Below, piece by piece: positions 20,665-30,614 of a DNA stretch of 64,000 nucleotides. The stretch's first letter is position 1. The number at the start of each line of letters is the position of its first letter. The translations under genes were made by a program, and so were the position numbers. The DNA lies in the NCBI RefSeq assembly GCF_001646945.1, contig NZ_LUTV01000004.1, forward strand, positions 447,200-511,199, in the 5' to 3' direction. This stretch comes from Endozoicomonas ascidiicola. Its GTDB lineage: Bacteria; Pseudomonadota; Gammaproteobacteria; Pseudomonadales; Endozoicomonadaceae. The notes beneath the pieces are model-generated. The model saw only the letters and a list, made by a program, of their open reading frames with translations. It had not been told where the DNA came from and did no database searches.

Positions 20665-21357
20665 ATGAGCGCCATTGAAGGCATTTTTTTCGATCTGGAT
20701 GGCACCTTTCTGGACACCGCTGATGATTTTATCATCATCGTGAACCGCCTGCTGGATGAACATAACTATCCACCCATGGATGAGCAACTGATTCGTCAGC
20801 ATGTGTCTGCAGGCTCGCGGGCATTGATGAAGCTGGCCTTTAAATTACCCCATGGGGACGAACTGGAAGCCAAGCGGGAACACTTTCTGCGTTACTACGA
20901 TCAGCACATTCAAAACGACAGCCGCCCCACATCCGCAAGCCCTTACCCTGGTATCGTGCCATTAGTAAACGCCATAGAAGACAGAAATCTGGCCTGGGGT
21001 ATCGTCACCAATAAACCGAAGGCCTATGCACATTCCCTGATGGCGCAGGCAGGCTTAAGGGATCGATGCCATGCCTTTGTTTGCCCTGAAGATGTCAGCA
21101 CCCCCAAACCAGACCCAGAGTCATTGTTACTGGCTTGCCAACAAGCGGGTTGCTCACCGGAAAGAAGTGTCTACATTGGCGACCATGACAGAGACATCAT
21201 CGCCGGAAAGAAAGCAGGGATGATTACGACTGCGGCGCATTATGGTTACATTCTACCGGACGAAAACCCATTCGACTGGCAAGCCGACGTCAACATTGCC
21301 AATGCTGGAGAGCTGGAACTCTGGCTTGACCGAATAAACTGGGAAGTCCCCGCCTGA
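20665..21357 (+). CDS. mupP: N-acetylmuramic acid 6-phosphate phosphatase, HAD family
   Basis: A 230-residue HAD hydrolase. Motif I is FFDLDGTFLDTADD, motif II is in IVTNKP, the motif III lysine is in TPKPDPE, and motif IV is YIGDHDRDIIAGKKAG. By sequence alone it could be called phosphoglycolate phosphatase (Gph), but the position between ubiG and yciK matches Pseudomonas MupP, which dephosphorylates MurNAc 6-phosphate in peptidoglycan recycling that bypasses de novo UDP-MurNAc synthesis. The assignment rests on that synteny. The ATG follows the ubiG stop by two bases. Confidence 0.82.
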   Translation: MSAIEGIFFDLDGTFLDTADDFIIIVNRLLDEHNYPPMDEQLIRQHVSAGSRALMKLAFKLPHGDELEAKREHFLRYYDQHIQNDSRPTSASPYPGIVPLVNAIEDRNLAWGIVTNKPKAYAHSLMAQAGLRDRCHAFVCPEDVSTPKPDPESLLLACQQAGCSPERSVYIGDHDRDIIAGKKAGMITTAAHYGYILPDENPFDWQADVNIANAGELELWLDRINWEVPA

Positions 21358-21367
21358 GGAATAGAAT

Positions 21368-22114
21368 ATGTTTAAGTACGACGCACCCAATGCACTCCTC
21401 AACGATGAAGTGATATTAATCACCGGCGCAGGTAGCGGTATCGGCAAAGCAGCGGCCCTGACCTTCGCCCGTCACGGCGCCACCGTTATTTTGCTGGGCA
21501 GAGATATCAAGAAACTCGAATCGGTGTATGACGAGATTGAAAGCAACCAATGGCCGATGCCAGCCATCTTTCCATTAAATCTTGAAACAGCAACGGATCA
21601 CGATTACGCCAATCTGGCTGAAACCATTGAGAATGAATTTGGTCATCTTGACGGCGTACTACACAACGCCAGTCTTCTGGGGGAATTAAAACCCATTGGC
21701 CAGTATCCGACAGAAACCTGGAATCGCATTCTTCAGGTCAACCTCACCGCTGGCTTTATGCTAACCCGTGAAATGCTACCCTTACTGCGCCAATCCAAGA
21801 CGGCATCGGTTATTTTTACCTCTTCCGGTGTTGGCCATAAAGGTCGTGCCAACTGGGGCGCCTACAGTGTTTCCAAGTTCGCTACTGAGGGTTTAATGCA
21901 AGTACTGGCCGATGAAGAAGACGGCGTCAGCAGCATTCGGTTTAATAGTATTAATCCTGGCGGCACCCGTACCGCCATGAGAGCATCGGCCTTTCCAGGC
22001 GAGAACCCTGAAAACCTGCCAACGGCAGAAGAGATCATGCCTGTTTATCTCTATTTAATGGGAGATGAGAGCCAATCTACCAGTGGTAGAGCCTTTCATG
22101 CCCAGCAAGGATAA
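21368..22114 (+). CDS. yciK: YciK-type short-chain oxidoreductase
   Basis: A 248-residue SDR enzyme. The cofactor motif TGAGSGIGKAAAL is near residue 20, the HNASLLGELKPI stretch is at the NNAG position, catalytic Ser lies in FTSSGVGHKGRANWG and the YxxxK pair in YSVSKFATEGL. It follows mupP by ten bases with a GAGGAATAG-type site, so the three genes form one operon. The physiological substrate of YciK proteins is unknown. A GC-rich inverted repeat (22161-22184, ACCCGGT / ACCGGGT) lies downstream but lacks a T-run. Confidence 0.9.
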   Translation: MFKYDAPNALLNDEVILITGAGSGIGKAAALTFARHGATVILLGRDIKKLESVYDEIESNQWPMPAIFPLNLETATDHDYANLAETIENEFGHLDGVLHNASLLGELKPIGQYPTETWNRILQVNLTAGFMLTREMLPLLRQSKTASVIFTSSGVGHKGRANWGAYSVSKFATEGLMQVLADEEDGVSSIRFNSINPGGTRTAMRASAFPGENPENLPTAEEIMPVYLYLMGDESQSTSGRAFHAQQG

Positions 22115-22277
22115 TGCTAAATTCTGCAAATCTGCGCATTAACTGACCCTAAGCAATCTCACCCGGTAGAATAATCAACCGGGTCGAGTTCCAATTCTGT
22201 GTAAATCTCCTAATCACCCATATTTATTTGTCTATGCTCATGCTTCACACAGACTAAAATGACGAGCCGTGTACTTC

Positions 22278-23945
22278 ATGCCAAATAGACTTTCTTTCTT
22301 GCTGATATTAACGACATATGTAGCTTTGTTTTCAGCGCAAGTACAAAGTTATGATCAAAAAGATTTAAATAATGAAATAGTGATCGCAGCCAACTGGCAA
22401 CAGCACTCAGCAGAATATGAAGCCTATTTTTATCAAGTATATAACATTGCCAGCGACCGCCTTAGTAACGCCATCAGCAAAACGCCGGCCGGAAAAAAAC
22501 CGGCCATCATCACGGATATCGACGACACACTGCTATCGAATACCCGCTATTTCAGCAGTCTTGTGGGCACTGAAGATCGGAGAAATACAGAACGCTCATT
22601 AAGCTACTGGCAACAGGAAGATCCCAAGGCGCTTCCCGGTGCCGTAAACTTCTTGCAAAAAGCCAACGACATGGGCATCGACATTTTTTACATCAGCGGG
22701 CGTTATCATTCTGTTAAAGGCATTACGATTAGCCATTTACGTAATCTTGGCTTCCCGGTGAAAAGTGAAGAACACGTCCTGCTACAGGAACCAAACAACA
22801 AAACCCTGAGCAAGAATGACAACCGTCGTTTAGTGATAGAAATGGGATATTTCCCCATTATGCTATTAGGTGATCAACTTAGTGATTTTGAAGACACCAG
22901 CCATCTAGCGCTACCTGACCGTAATCACTGGGTTCTGAACCATCAGACTTTTTTTGGCGACTCGTGGTTCATCTTTCCTAATGTCGTCTATGGGCAATGG
23001 GAAGAAAAAATTTCCGAAAAATACCCTCGTCATGCACCACTTGAAATCCACCGGGCTAGAAAATATCTTTCCCAGATTACTCAGAATACAAGGCTGAGAA
23101 TGCCTGACTCGTATTACCAGCACATTGCCCTTGCTGACCTATGGATACAGCACTCAGCTGATTTCACCGTAAATGCTTTGCAAACCTATTCAGCCGCCAC
23201 TGATGCTTTGTCTGCTCCAGAAAATCTATCCAGGCAAAATAAAGCAATTGTCGTTGATATAGATGGAACCATTATTCATTACCCTACGATCCACTTATCT
23301 CCACCTTTATGTCAACAGTTTGATAGCCCTAAAGATAAGTTCAATAATTACATCAGCCAGTTTGACTCACCTCCGGTTCCGGGAGCCAAAGAATTTCTAG
23401 ATAGTGCATATCGGCTCGGTTACGAGATTTTCTATGTAACATCGAGAGCACATTCGTCAGGGCTACAAGGCTATGAAGGAGATATCGCCTCTTTGACATT
23501 AGCCCAGTTAAATAAAAACAATTTCCCTAACGCTCAACCAAAAAACCTGCTGAATAGTTCAAGATTCTGTCCTGAAAATATGTCCTCATGCGGTAAACAC
23601 TTTCAGCGAAAAGCAATACAAAATGGTAAAATCAATAATAAAAAATACGAAATCGCTCTCTATATTGGTGACCTTTTAAATGACATCAGCCTTGCGGAAC
23701 AAGGTTTATCACCAATAGAAAAGTCATCACTGGAAAAAACAAAACACCTTTATGGTCGAGAATATTTCCTGATCCCCAACCCCGTCAATAAAACTTGGAT
23801 GCGGCAGTTTTACTCCAAGATCGCAGGAACAGATATTTGCCTGCTCAGTGAGCAGGAGCGTGCCGAACTTCGTGTCAATCTCCTTTTAGACTGGGAAGGT
23901 AAGCACGACTATTTAAAACCAAATCATGAAACCATTAACGAATGA
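22278..23945 (+). CDS. Secreted protein with two tandem HAD acid-phosphatase domains
   Basis: About 555 residues; an in-frame GTG nine bases upstream (22269) is an alternative start, and the positions below count from it. A signal peptide (NRLSFLLILTTYVALFSAQVQS) is followed by two copies of a class B/C (P4-type) acid phosphatase domain. Copy 1 has DIDDTLLSN (83-91), ISGR (142-145) and GDQLSDFED (201-209), ending FIFPNVVYGQWEE; copy 2 has DIDGTIIHY (330-338), VTSR (390-393) and GDLLNDISL (467-475), ending FLIPNPVNKTWMRQF. Each is preceded by a matching helical segment (NWQQHSAEYEAYFYQVY and LWIQHSADFTVNALQTY). Both keep the DxDxT nucleophile and so may be active. The usual family length is one domain of about 250 residues. 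The substrate is unknown; nucleotides or other phosphomonoesters in the periplasm are likely. It ends two bases from the convergent torA stop. Confidence 0.82.
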   Translation: MPNRLSFLLILTTYVALFSAQVQSYDQKDLNNEIVIAANWQQHSAEYEAYFYQVYNIASDRLSNAISKTPAGKKPAIITDIDDTLLSNTRYFSSLVGTEDRRNTERSLSYWQQEDPKALPGAVNFLQKANDMGIDIFYISGRYHSVKGITISHLRNLGFPVKSEEHVLLQEPNNKTLSKNDNRRLVIEMGYFPIMLLGDQLSDFEDTSHLALPDRNHWVLNHQTFFGDSWFIFPNVVYGQWEEKISEKYPRHAPLEIHRARKYLSQITQNTRLRMPDSYYQHIALADLWIQHSADFTVNALQTYSAATDALSAPENLSRQNKAIVVDIDGTIIHYPTIHLSPPLCQQFDSPKDKFNNYISQFDSPPVPGAKEFLDSAYRLGYEIFYVTSRAHSSGLQGYEGDIASLTLAQLNKNNFPNAQPKNLLNSSRFCPENMSSCGKHFQRKAIQNGKINNKKYEIALYIGDLLNDISLAEQGLSPIEKSSLEKTKHLYGREYFLIPNPVNKTWMRQFYSKIAGTDICLLSEQERAELRVNLLLDWEGKHDYLKPNHETINE

Positions 23946-23947
23946 CA

Positions 23948-26425
23948 TTAGACTTCAACCACTTTAGGCCCGCCAAAAGCAGTCACTTTTGGCATAGCCC
24001 CTTTCCACTTCTCAATTTCAACAATACAGGTAAAAGCGGAGCATGACTGGGCTAACTCCGATGTGCCGATATCAAGCGTTACCGTGTTTGGATCACCATA
24101 GGTATCAACGGAGCCGATTTCTGCATTGACAGGTGCATACCATGCACCTTCTTGAATTCTGGCGACACCGGGAGCATATCGTTCAGTAATGACAGCACCC
24201 GCAATCAATTCTCCACGATCATTAAAGACTCGAACAAGATCACCATCCTTAATCCCTCTTTTCTTTGCATCCTGTTTATTCATATAAACAGGCTCTCTGC
24301 CCTGAACCGAATAAGTTTCCCGAAAGTCAGTGGAGTCACAAAGCTGAGAGTGCAGCCGTTTATCAGGGTGACAGGATTGCAGCGCTATGGGAAAACGATC
24401 AGATCCCGGACCTCCGTGACTTCGCTCGGCTTTTTCCATCCATGAAGGATGCCCTTTACAGTTGTCATAATTGTATCTGGCAATTTTTCGACTATAGATT
24501 TCAATCAGTCCAGAGGGCGTTCCTAATGGGTGTATTTCTGGGTCATCACGGAATTCTGCATGCCTTACCCAAGGGATTCCAGCGCCAAAATCGTAATACC
24601 CTTCCTGCCAGAAGGTTTTAAAATCCGGCATATCGAATTTGCCTTTATTTTTACTGCGACAGCCATCGTATAAGAAATTCAACCAGGTAAACTCATCCCG
24701 CCCCATGGTGTACTCCTGGTGTCGTCCAATTCGGCTACTGAATTCACGCCAGATGTTCCAGTCTGAGCGGGATTCAAATAATGGTTCCACCAGTTTTTGC
24801 ATAGCCAGCACACCCCGCTGTGCGTATGAACCGTATAAATCCAAATCATGCCGCTCAAACTGAGTACAGGCGGGAAATACAATATCCGAAAAACGACAGG
24901 TGGCGTTCCAGGCATAATCCACAGTGACCACACACTCCAGTTTCCTGAAAGCGGACTTCATCCGGTTTTTATCTTGATGGTGATGCCAGGGGTTATTGCC
25001 AGAAATCACAATCATTTTAATATCCGGTAGCGTCACCTCGCTGCCGTTATATTGGATCACTTTACCCGGCTCGTGGATCGCATCAATCCAGCGTGCCACG
25101 GGTATCACTCTGGAGTAGCCGTTATAGTCATCATTATCAAAAATGGGCGGTACGTCTTCAGGAGGATTCAGCGGAAAGGAGTTAGGCCCAGAGCCACCAG
25201 ACGACGGTGTACCAATGGATGAATAATGGTGACCATAACTGATACCGCCACCGGGCAAGCCAATCTGCCCAATCATTGACGCCAGTACTGCCGCCATCCA
25301 ATAAGGCTGCTCCCCGTGTTGTTGTCGCTGGATACACCAGCCCATCAAAATCTGAACTCGCCCTGCGGTCATTATACCCGCCAGCTCTTTTATTTTGCTG
25401 ACGCTGACACCACAAATGGGTTCCGCCCACGCAGGGGATTTCGGCGTACCGTCCGTTTCACCTTTGACATAGGCTTTGAACTCTTTAAAGCCTAATGTGT
25501 AGCCACGAATAAACTCTGCATCGTATCGTTTATTGATAATCATCTCATGGGCAATAGCCAGCATCAGCGGCACATCGGTCTGCGGGTTGACATAGACCGT
25601 TTCAATGCCCAAAAAGTCAGCAGTTTTCGATACCGTCGGATCAATACTGATCACTCGGATTTTCTTGTCCTTAATCCGCTCTTTCAGCTGTTTGAGATAC
25701 CCGATGCCGCTGTGGGTTTCGCAGTTCCACCCAACCTGCAAATTTTTCAGAAGGTCATTGGCCCAAATGACGATAAGATCCGAATTATCCAGTATCAACG
25801 GCCATGAGGTACCCTGAGAATAGACTTCCGTTGACCCAAGCACATAAGGCAAGATAACTTGCGCGGCACCTGTCGAGTAATCTCCAATTTTTCGGATGAA
25901 ATTCCCATGCAAGGCGATCGCTCTTTGCATATGGTTTGTTGAAGAGTGGAACTGACCGGTTGCTCTCCAGCCCGTTTGTCCGGCATACAGTGCCCACGGA
26001 CCGTAGTCGGTTTGGATACGATTCAACTCTCGAATTAATAAGTTATAAGCCTGCTGCCAGGTCACCCGCACATATCGATTATCACCCAGAGTTTTTCGTT
26101 CTGCCTTATGCCCATATTTTAAAAAAGCCTCCCTGACCATGGGGTAACGAATGCGTGAAGGACTATAAATCGACCCGGCAATACCGTTAAGCATGTCTGT
26201 GGGATTTTGATCCATTTCAAAAGGTCTGATATCCGTAACAATCCCGTTTTTACGATAAGCTCGAAATGCACCAAAATGCGAACCGGTTACCCGCCAGCCG
26301 TCGTCCAGCAAACTGTCTGCCGGATCTTGATTTTTCTGTTCCTTTGCCAGTGCAGAAAAAGGCAGCAGGCCTGATGTTGACGCGGCCAGTGCGCCTTGTA
26401 AAAAACGACGACGCTTAAGGGTCAT
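23948..26425 (-). CDS. torA: Trimethylamine-N-oxide reductase, molybdopterin subunit
   Basis: An 825-residue periplasmic molybdoenzyme of the DMSO reductase family reducing TMAO as terminal electron acceptor. A twin-arginine signal ([20 protein letters not shown]) starts the protein; the conserved [11 protein letters not shown] holds the serine (about residue 184) that ligates molybdenum. The ATG at 26425 has GGTGA six bases upstream; a TTG six bases earlier is the alternative. It follows torC by 20 bases. No torD chaperone gene follows; the next gene is convergent. Local torSTR regulators are also absent. Confidence 0.92.
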   Translation of the reverse strand: MTLKRRRFLQGALAASTSGLLPFSALAKEQKNQDPADSLLDDGWRVTGSHFGAFRAYRKNGIVTDIRPFEMDQNPTDMLNGIAGSIYSPSRIRYPMVREAFLKYGHKAERKTLGDNRYVRVTWQQAYNLLIRELNRIQTDYGPWALYAGQTGWRATGQFHSSTNHMQRAIALHGNFIRKIGDYSTGAAQVILPYVLGSTEVYSQGTSWPLILDNSDLIVIWANDLLKNLQVGWNCETHSGIGYLKQLKERIKDKKIRVISIDPTVSKTADFLGIETVYVNPQTDVPLMLAIAHEMIINKRYDAEFIRGYTLGFKEFKAYVKGETDGTPKSPAWAEPICGVSVSKIKELAGIMTAGRVQILMGWCIQRQQHGEQPYWMAAVLASMIGQIGLPGGGISYGHHYSSIGTPSSGGSGPNSFPLNPPEDVPPIFDNDDYNGYSRVIPVARWIDAIHEPGKVIQYNGSEVTLPDIKMIVISGNNPWHHHQDKNRMKSAFRKLECVVTVDYAWNATCRFSDIVFPACTQFERHDLDLYGSYAQRGVLAMQKLVEPLFESRSDWNIWREFSSRIGRHQEYTMGRDEFTWLNFLYDGCRSKNKGKFDMPDFKTFWQEGYYDFGAGIPWVRHAEFRDDPEIHPLGTPSGLIEIYSRKIARYNYDNCKGHPSWMEKAERSHGGPGSDRFPIALQSCHPDKRLHSQLCDSTDFRETYSVQGREPVYMNKQDAKKRGIKDGDLVRVFNDRGELIAGAVITERYAPGVARIQEGAWYAPVNAEIGSVDTYGDPNTVTLDIGTSELAQSCSAFTCIVEIEKWKGAMPKVTAFGGPKVVEV

Positions 26426-26445
26426 AATCAATCACCAATTCCTAT

Positions 26446-27741
26446 TTAACGGTTTGCTACTGGCTGGACAGACTCAGATGGCAACATGGATCGTGCGGCT
26501 GAATCTGCTGACTCTTTTTGTTCTGCTTTTTGTTCTGATCGACTGGCATGATGAGGGTCAGCATAGGTAGATGAATGAAGCTGCAAGTACTTCAACACAA
26601 GATGCTGTGTGTCATCATCCATATTCACAAAGGCAATCATGCCGTTAAACATGCCAGGCCAGGTATTTGCGTCAAAATGAGCCACCTCGGGCTGGCTGTG
26701 ACACTGGCTGCAGGATTCTCGATAAGTGGTACTGGCAAAATCCCACATACCGGCCACGTTATCCGTCAATTCACCGCTGCCAGTCCAAATATCAACAATG
26801 ACTTTCTGCCAGGTCAAGCCCGTCACATCATCCACTTTCTCTTCCAGCACTTGCACGACACTGTCCGATTGAGCAGCCTCTTTGATTAACTCAGCCTCTC
26901 GAATATTTATACCGAAATCTTCGTTAATGATCCGGCCAGTACCTATGCGTTTACGCCAACCTTCCAACCGAAATTTAACCCGATCTTTCTCTTTATCCGT
27001 AACGGTGATTTCAGTAGCCACATTTAATACACCGGCTTCCTCTTTACTGGTGGCATCCATAAACAAGGGTTTTTGAAGCACTGCGTAATAGTTTTTGCCA
27101 ACCTCTGGAATAGTGATACTGACTGCAGACAATAAAAGGTGAGATCGTCCGTCAGTGACTGGCAGGTGATGAGCTATTCCTTTGTGGCAATCGATGCAAC
27201 TCTGATCCCGTTCAGCTGCCGCTTTCATTTGTTTCTGCGCCAGTGGCGACATATCTTCCCACTTCATACTCGCGTAACTGTGGCAATTTTTACACTCCAG
27301 AGATTTATTGGCCGATAGACGAGCCCACTCGTGTGATGCCAGTTCAATCCTTTTCGCTTCAAATTTTTCTGGTGTATCAATAGTGCCGAATATGGCGCCC
27401 CACACTTCTTTTGACGCCTGCATCTTCCGGGCAATCTTATGAGTCCAGTTATGAGGTACATGACAATCAGGACAGGTCGCCCGAACACCCGAGTGATTAC
27501 TCCAGTGCACGGTTTCCTGCAATTCCGGGTAGACCGTATCGCGCATACTGTGACAGGAAATACAAAATGCTTCGGTATTCGTTAGCTCCAATACCGTATT
27601 GAAACCACCCCAGAAAATAATACCCATCAAAAACGACGCTATCGCGATGGTGCCCAAACTCAGATATTTTGCCGGCTTGGATAATGTTTTCCATATATCC
27701 AACAACCAGCAGATAGCCTTACGTATCAGCTGCATAACCAT
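26446..27741 (-). CDS. torC: Pentaheme c-type cytochrome TorC
   Basis: A 431-residue membrane-anchored quinol dehydrogenase that passes electrons to TorA. An N-terminal membrane helix (about 27-47) is followed by four hemes in a NapC/NirT domain, CISCH (60), CPDCH (90), CKNCH (150) and CIDCH (182), and a fifth, CSQCH (344), in the C-terminal domain that is characteristic of TorC/TorY. The tail after residue 400 is rich in Glu, Lys and Ser. It lies between torE and torA. Confidence 0.93.
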   Translation of the reverse strand: MVMQLIRKAICWLLDIWKTLSKPAKYLSLGTIAIASFLMGIIFWGGFNTVLELTNTEAFCISCHSMRDTVYPELQETVHWSNHSGVRATCPDCHVPHNWTHKIARKMQASKEVWGAIFGTIDTPEKFEAKRIELASHEWARLSANKSLECKNCHSYASMKWEDMSPLAQKQMKAAAERDQSCIDCHKGIAHHLPVTDGRSHLLLSAVSITIPEVGKNYYAVLQKPLFMDATSKEEAGVLNVATEITVTDKEKDRVKFRLEGWRKRIGTGRIINEDFGINIREAELIKEAAQSDSVVQVLEEKVDDVTGLTWQKVIVDIWTGSGELTDNVAGMWDFASTTYRESCSQCHSQPEVAHFDANTWPGMFNGMIAFVNMDDDTQHLVLKYLQLHSSTYADPHHASRSEQKAEQKESADSAARSMLPSESVQPVANR

Positions 27742-27768
27742 TTAGTCCGCGGGAAGAAGGTAAAGAAA

Positions 27769-27972
27769 TCAACCGTGTCCTGGAGGACCAAAGATCATCT
27801 GCGAAAACCAGACGAGAAAACCGTACCCGCTGATCAAGGAAATTGTCACTATGGGGAAAAGTAGAACGACAACGATAAAGAGCGCTTTATACTCTTTACG
27901 TCGTTCAGTAGTGGGGCTGTCCACAACCGCATCCTCAACATCAGAAACCATATTTTCATACTGTATTTTCAT
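27769..27972 (-). CDS. torE: TorE/NapE-family small membrane protein
   Basis: A 67-residue protein with a charged N-terminus (TERRKEYKALF) and one hydrophobic helix (about 31-55, FIVVVLLFPIVTISLISGYGF) ending GPPGHG. This is the NapE/TorE pattern, and such a gene precedes torC in Shewanella and Vibrio torECAD operons. No clear ribosome site precedes the first ATG; the ATG at 27951 is an alternative. Its role in TMAO respiration is not defined. Confidence 0.8.
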   Translation of the reverse strand: MKIQYENMVSDVEDAVVDSPTTERRKEYKALFIVVVLLFPIVTISLISGYGFLVWFSQMIFGPPGHG

Positions 27973-28073
27973 ACATTGCTGAGGAAAGCAGTATAGGACA
28001 GGAATGCGGACTATGACGCCTGGATTGTCAGAAAATGGTTTCTAGCTACAACATTCAACTCACAACATTCTAT

Positions 28074-29123
28074 TTACAACAGGGACCAGTCAATTTCACC
28101 GCAATGAATTCTCTGAGCCGACATATAATAAACAACCTGCCCCGCCGTGACCTCTGCACCACTGGAAGGGTTTAATCGTAGATCATTCCCCGTCGCCGAA
28201 TCCGCAACGCCCAGGGCAATGGCCTCATGATTCAGTTTTAGGAATTCCAGCAAACGGCCAAAGGTAGTTCCATTAAAGTCGTCAGGAACTCTTACGCTGT
28301 ACTGGGTAGGCCCCACCAAGGTAGACAACAACTGTTGCTGGATACGTGATGACCCGGGATCCTGAGCAGAACGAACCAATAACTCCATGGAAATATTGCT
28401 ATGGCACTCGATTTCAGGACAGTGGGATTTTAGTAACGTTATCATTTCATCGTTTTCAAACCAGGCAACGATGTGCGCATTGGTTTTTAATGCGGCTAAC
28501 GTTAGGCACGTTGCCAACGTCTGATCATCCGTATTTCGAAACACAACCACACGAGCTGCGTTATCCACGCCCGTACGCTGTATCAATGACTGTTCATTCA
28601 AGCTTTCGCCACGGATGAACAACACTTTCTCCGGGTAGGGGTTATCCATTTCCTCCGTCGCGCACAACAACACTTTCCGGTCTTCTCGCTTATTGTCACC
28701 GTAGATCAATTCAATCATTCGTTTGGTGTGGCGGGAATGCCAGCCAAAAATAACAATATGGTTCTCGAGGTTTGAATAATCTCCCCTGCCCTGCATTTTT
28801 TTTCTCCAGACAGCAATAAAATAAGACGACAACTTCCCAAGAATGGCAGCAGCAATCACAACCCCACCGGGCAGCAGAAAAAAGGCTGCCAATACACGAC
28901 CAAGTGAGGTTTGTGGGCTCAGATCACCGTAGCCCACGGTTGTGGTTGTGGTCACATAGAAATAAAACCATTGATCAATGGACAGTAACGTCGCTTCGTC
29001 CGCCAGCCACATCAACCACCAGGAAATAAGGAAATGCAGAAAAAAAGCCAGCAAAAGCGCAATCCAGCTGACTTTCAGGAACTGACTTTGAAAGAAACGC
29101 AGTGTTGTTTTCAAATAATTCAA
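28074..29123 (-). CDS. Two-TM potassium channel with RCK/TrkA-N domain
   Basis: A 349-residue K+ channel. Two membrane helices (about 17-40 and 75-98) flank the selectivity filter TTVGYGD (61-67). The cytoplasmic part has a Rossmann RCK domain (IVIFGWHSRHTKRMIELI, about 123-140) and a C-terminal half ending in a TrkA-C-like region. The start is a TTG with GAGAGA a few bases upstream. It is divergent from the MFS gene. Filter and fold are clear; ligand and role (osmotic or potential control) are inferred. Confidence 0.88.
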   Translation of the reverse strand: MNYLKTTLRFFQSQFLKVSWIALLLAFFLHFLISWWLMWLADEATLLSIDQWFYFYVTTTTTVGYGDLSPQTSLGRVLAAFFLLPGGVVIAAAILGKLSSYFIAVWRKKMQGRGDYSNLENHIVIFGWHSRHTKRMIELIYGDNKREDRKVLLCATEEMDNPYPEKVLFIRGESLNEQSLIQRTGVDNAARVVVFRNTDDQTLATCLTLAALKTNAHIVAWFENDEMITLLKSHCPEIECHSNISMELLVRSAQDPGSSRIQQQLLSTLVGPTQYSVRVPDDFNGTTFGRLLEFLKLNHEAIALGVADSATGNDLRLNPSSGAEVTAGQVVYYMSAQRIHCGEIDWSLL

Positions 29124-29320
29124 TCTTCTCTCTCCATGAACGACCTTGTCATGAAAATATCGGGATCATGCTATCACACAGTTTTATGACTATTGCGATG
29201 TTTATATATCATTACTCATAAAAACGAAATAGAGCTATGTAAGATTGGCATAAACACGGATTGTTCAGATCGCACCTATACTCCATCCTGCGCCATTAAT
29301 TGATCTGCCACTGGAAAGCC

Positions 29321-30532
29321 ATGCGACACCTGACTCCTGAAAAACATCCGACCTTTGTCCTGATTTTGCTGACGCTGTTCGCGATCGTCGGGCCTGTGTC
29401 CATTGATATTTTTACGCCCTCACTGCCAGCCATCACAGAACATTTTGGCACCACTTCCACCATCGCTCAGTGGAGTGTTGGCCTATTCATGCTGGGCTTT
29501 TCAGTGTCTATGCTGATCGTTGGCCCACTGGCAGACCGTTTTGGCAGAAAGAACACCCTGTTATTTGGTTACTCCCTGTATCTTGTCGCCACCGCAGTGA
29601 CCCTTTGGACCGACAGTATTTACCTGTTCATCGCCGCACGTTTTGCCCAGGCGGTTTTTGGCTGCTTCGGAACCGCAGTGGCGCGAATGATGGCCAGAGA
29701 TTATTACCATGATCAAATGGAAGTGAAGATGCTTGCCTATATTGGTGCCTGTCTAACCATTGCCCCAATGGCCGCACCGATTGCCGGTGGTTATCTCCAA
29801 GAATTTGCAGGCTGGCAATACAGCTTTTATGCCATGGCAGGTATGGCTATCATCGCCATTGCCGCATTAACACTGTTACCTGAACAGTTCAAAGTCGCAA
29901 CAAACCATGACCAACCAAAGCAATCTGTACTGACAGCCTATAAAGCAGTCCTGACCGATGTTCGCTACATGCGCTTTACCATCGCCGCTGGCGCTGCATT
30001 TGCCGGCGCATTTGTGTTTGTTGCCGGTGGCTCATTCGTCATCATCGGTCAGCTGGGCGTATCACCTGCGACTTACGGCTATTTGTTTGCCATTGCGATT
30101 GCCAGTTATTTGATCAGTGCTTCTTTTGGCCCAAAAATAACCGCCAAAATGAGTCGCAGCCAAAGTACATTATTTGCCGGCAGCCTTCTGATTGTGGGAG
30201 CAATGGTGTCTTTGGCCAGTGGTCTATTAACAGACGGTCAATCCGTTTCTGGATACGTCGCCGGGATTGCCATTTATGAGTTAGGTCTTGGGCTATTTAT
30301 GCCGTTGTGCCAGGCACGTTCTACTGAACACATGACTGAAAATATGGGCACCGCTGCGGGCATGATTTTCTTTATCGAAATGTTACTGGCTACGTTAATC
30401 AGCGCCTTGATTGGTTTTCTACCAGAAGCAGGCACACTATCACTCTCTGCCATCACATTAATTGCGGTTGCCGTTTCTGGCCTATGCCTTATGAGAACCG
30501 GAGCGACGACCGCTACTCCACAAGCCGCCTGA
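29321..30532 (+). CDS. Bcr/CflA-type multidrug MFS exporter
   Basis: A 403-residue, twelve-helix major facilitator protein. The family marks are SIDIFTPSLPAI in helix 1 and the motif A loop GPLADRFGRKNTLL between helices 2 and 3. A TGGAAAG site precedes the ATG at 29321. Drug:H+ antiport is the family function; the substrate (bicyclomycin, sulfonamides, chloramphenicol-like drugs or an amino acid) cannot be read from sequence. A strong terminator follows. Confidence 0.88.
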   Translation: MRHLTPEKHPTFVLILLTLFAIVGPVSIDIFTPSLPAITEHFGTTSTIAQWSVGLFMLGFSVSMLIVGPLADRFGRKNTLLFGYSLYLVATAVTLWTDSIYLFIAARFAQAVFGCFGTAVARMMARDYYHDQMEVKMLAYIGACLTIAPMAAPIAGGYLQEFAGWQYSFYAMAGMAIIAIAALTLLPEQFKVATNHDQPKQSVLTAYKAVLTDVRYMRFTIAAGAAFAGAFVFVAGGSFVIIGQLGVSPATYGYLFAIAIASYLISASFGPKITAKMSRSQSTLFAGSLLIVGAMVSLASGLLTDGQSVSGYVAGIAIYELGLGLFMPLCQARSTEHMTENMGTAAGMIFFIEMLLATLISALIGFLPEAGTLSLSAITLIAVAVSGLCLMRTGATTATPQAA

Positions 30533-30547
30533 TTCTGTTACCATCAA

Positions 30548-30588
30548 AAGTGGGCACGCTTATGAATATAATGTGCCCGCTTTTTTTT
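30548..30588 (+). terminator. Intrinsic terminator after the MFS exporter
   Basis: AAGTGGGCAC pairs with GTGCCCGCTT (one G-T pair) around a 12-base loop, followed by an eight-T run. It begins 15 bases past the MFS stop. An in-frame GTG of the next gene lies inside this hairpin and is therefore not the real start. Confidence 0.9.
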
Positions 30589-30614
30589 ATACTTGCATTC
30601 GGGTAGCAAAATCA

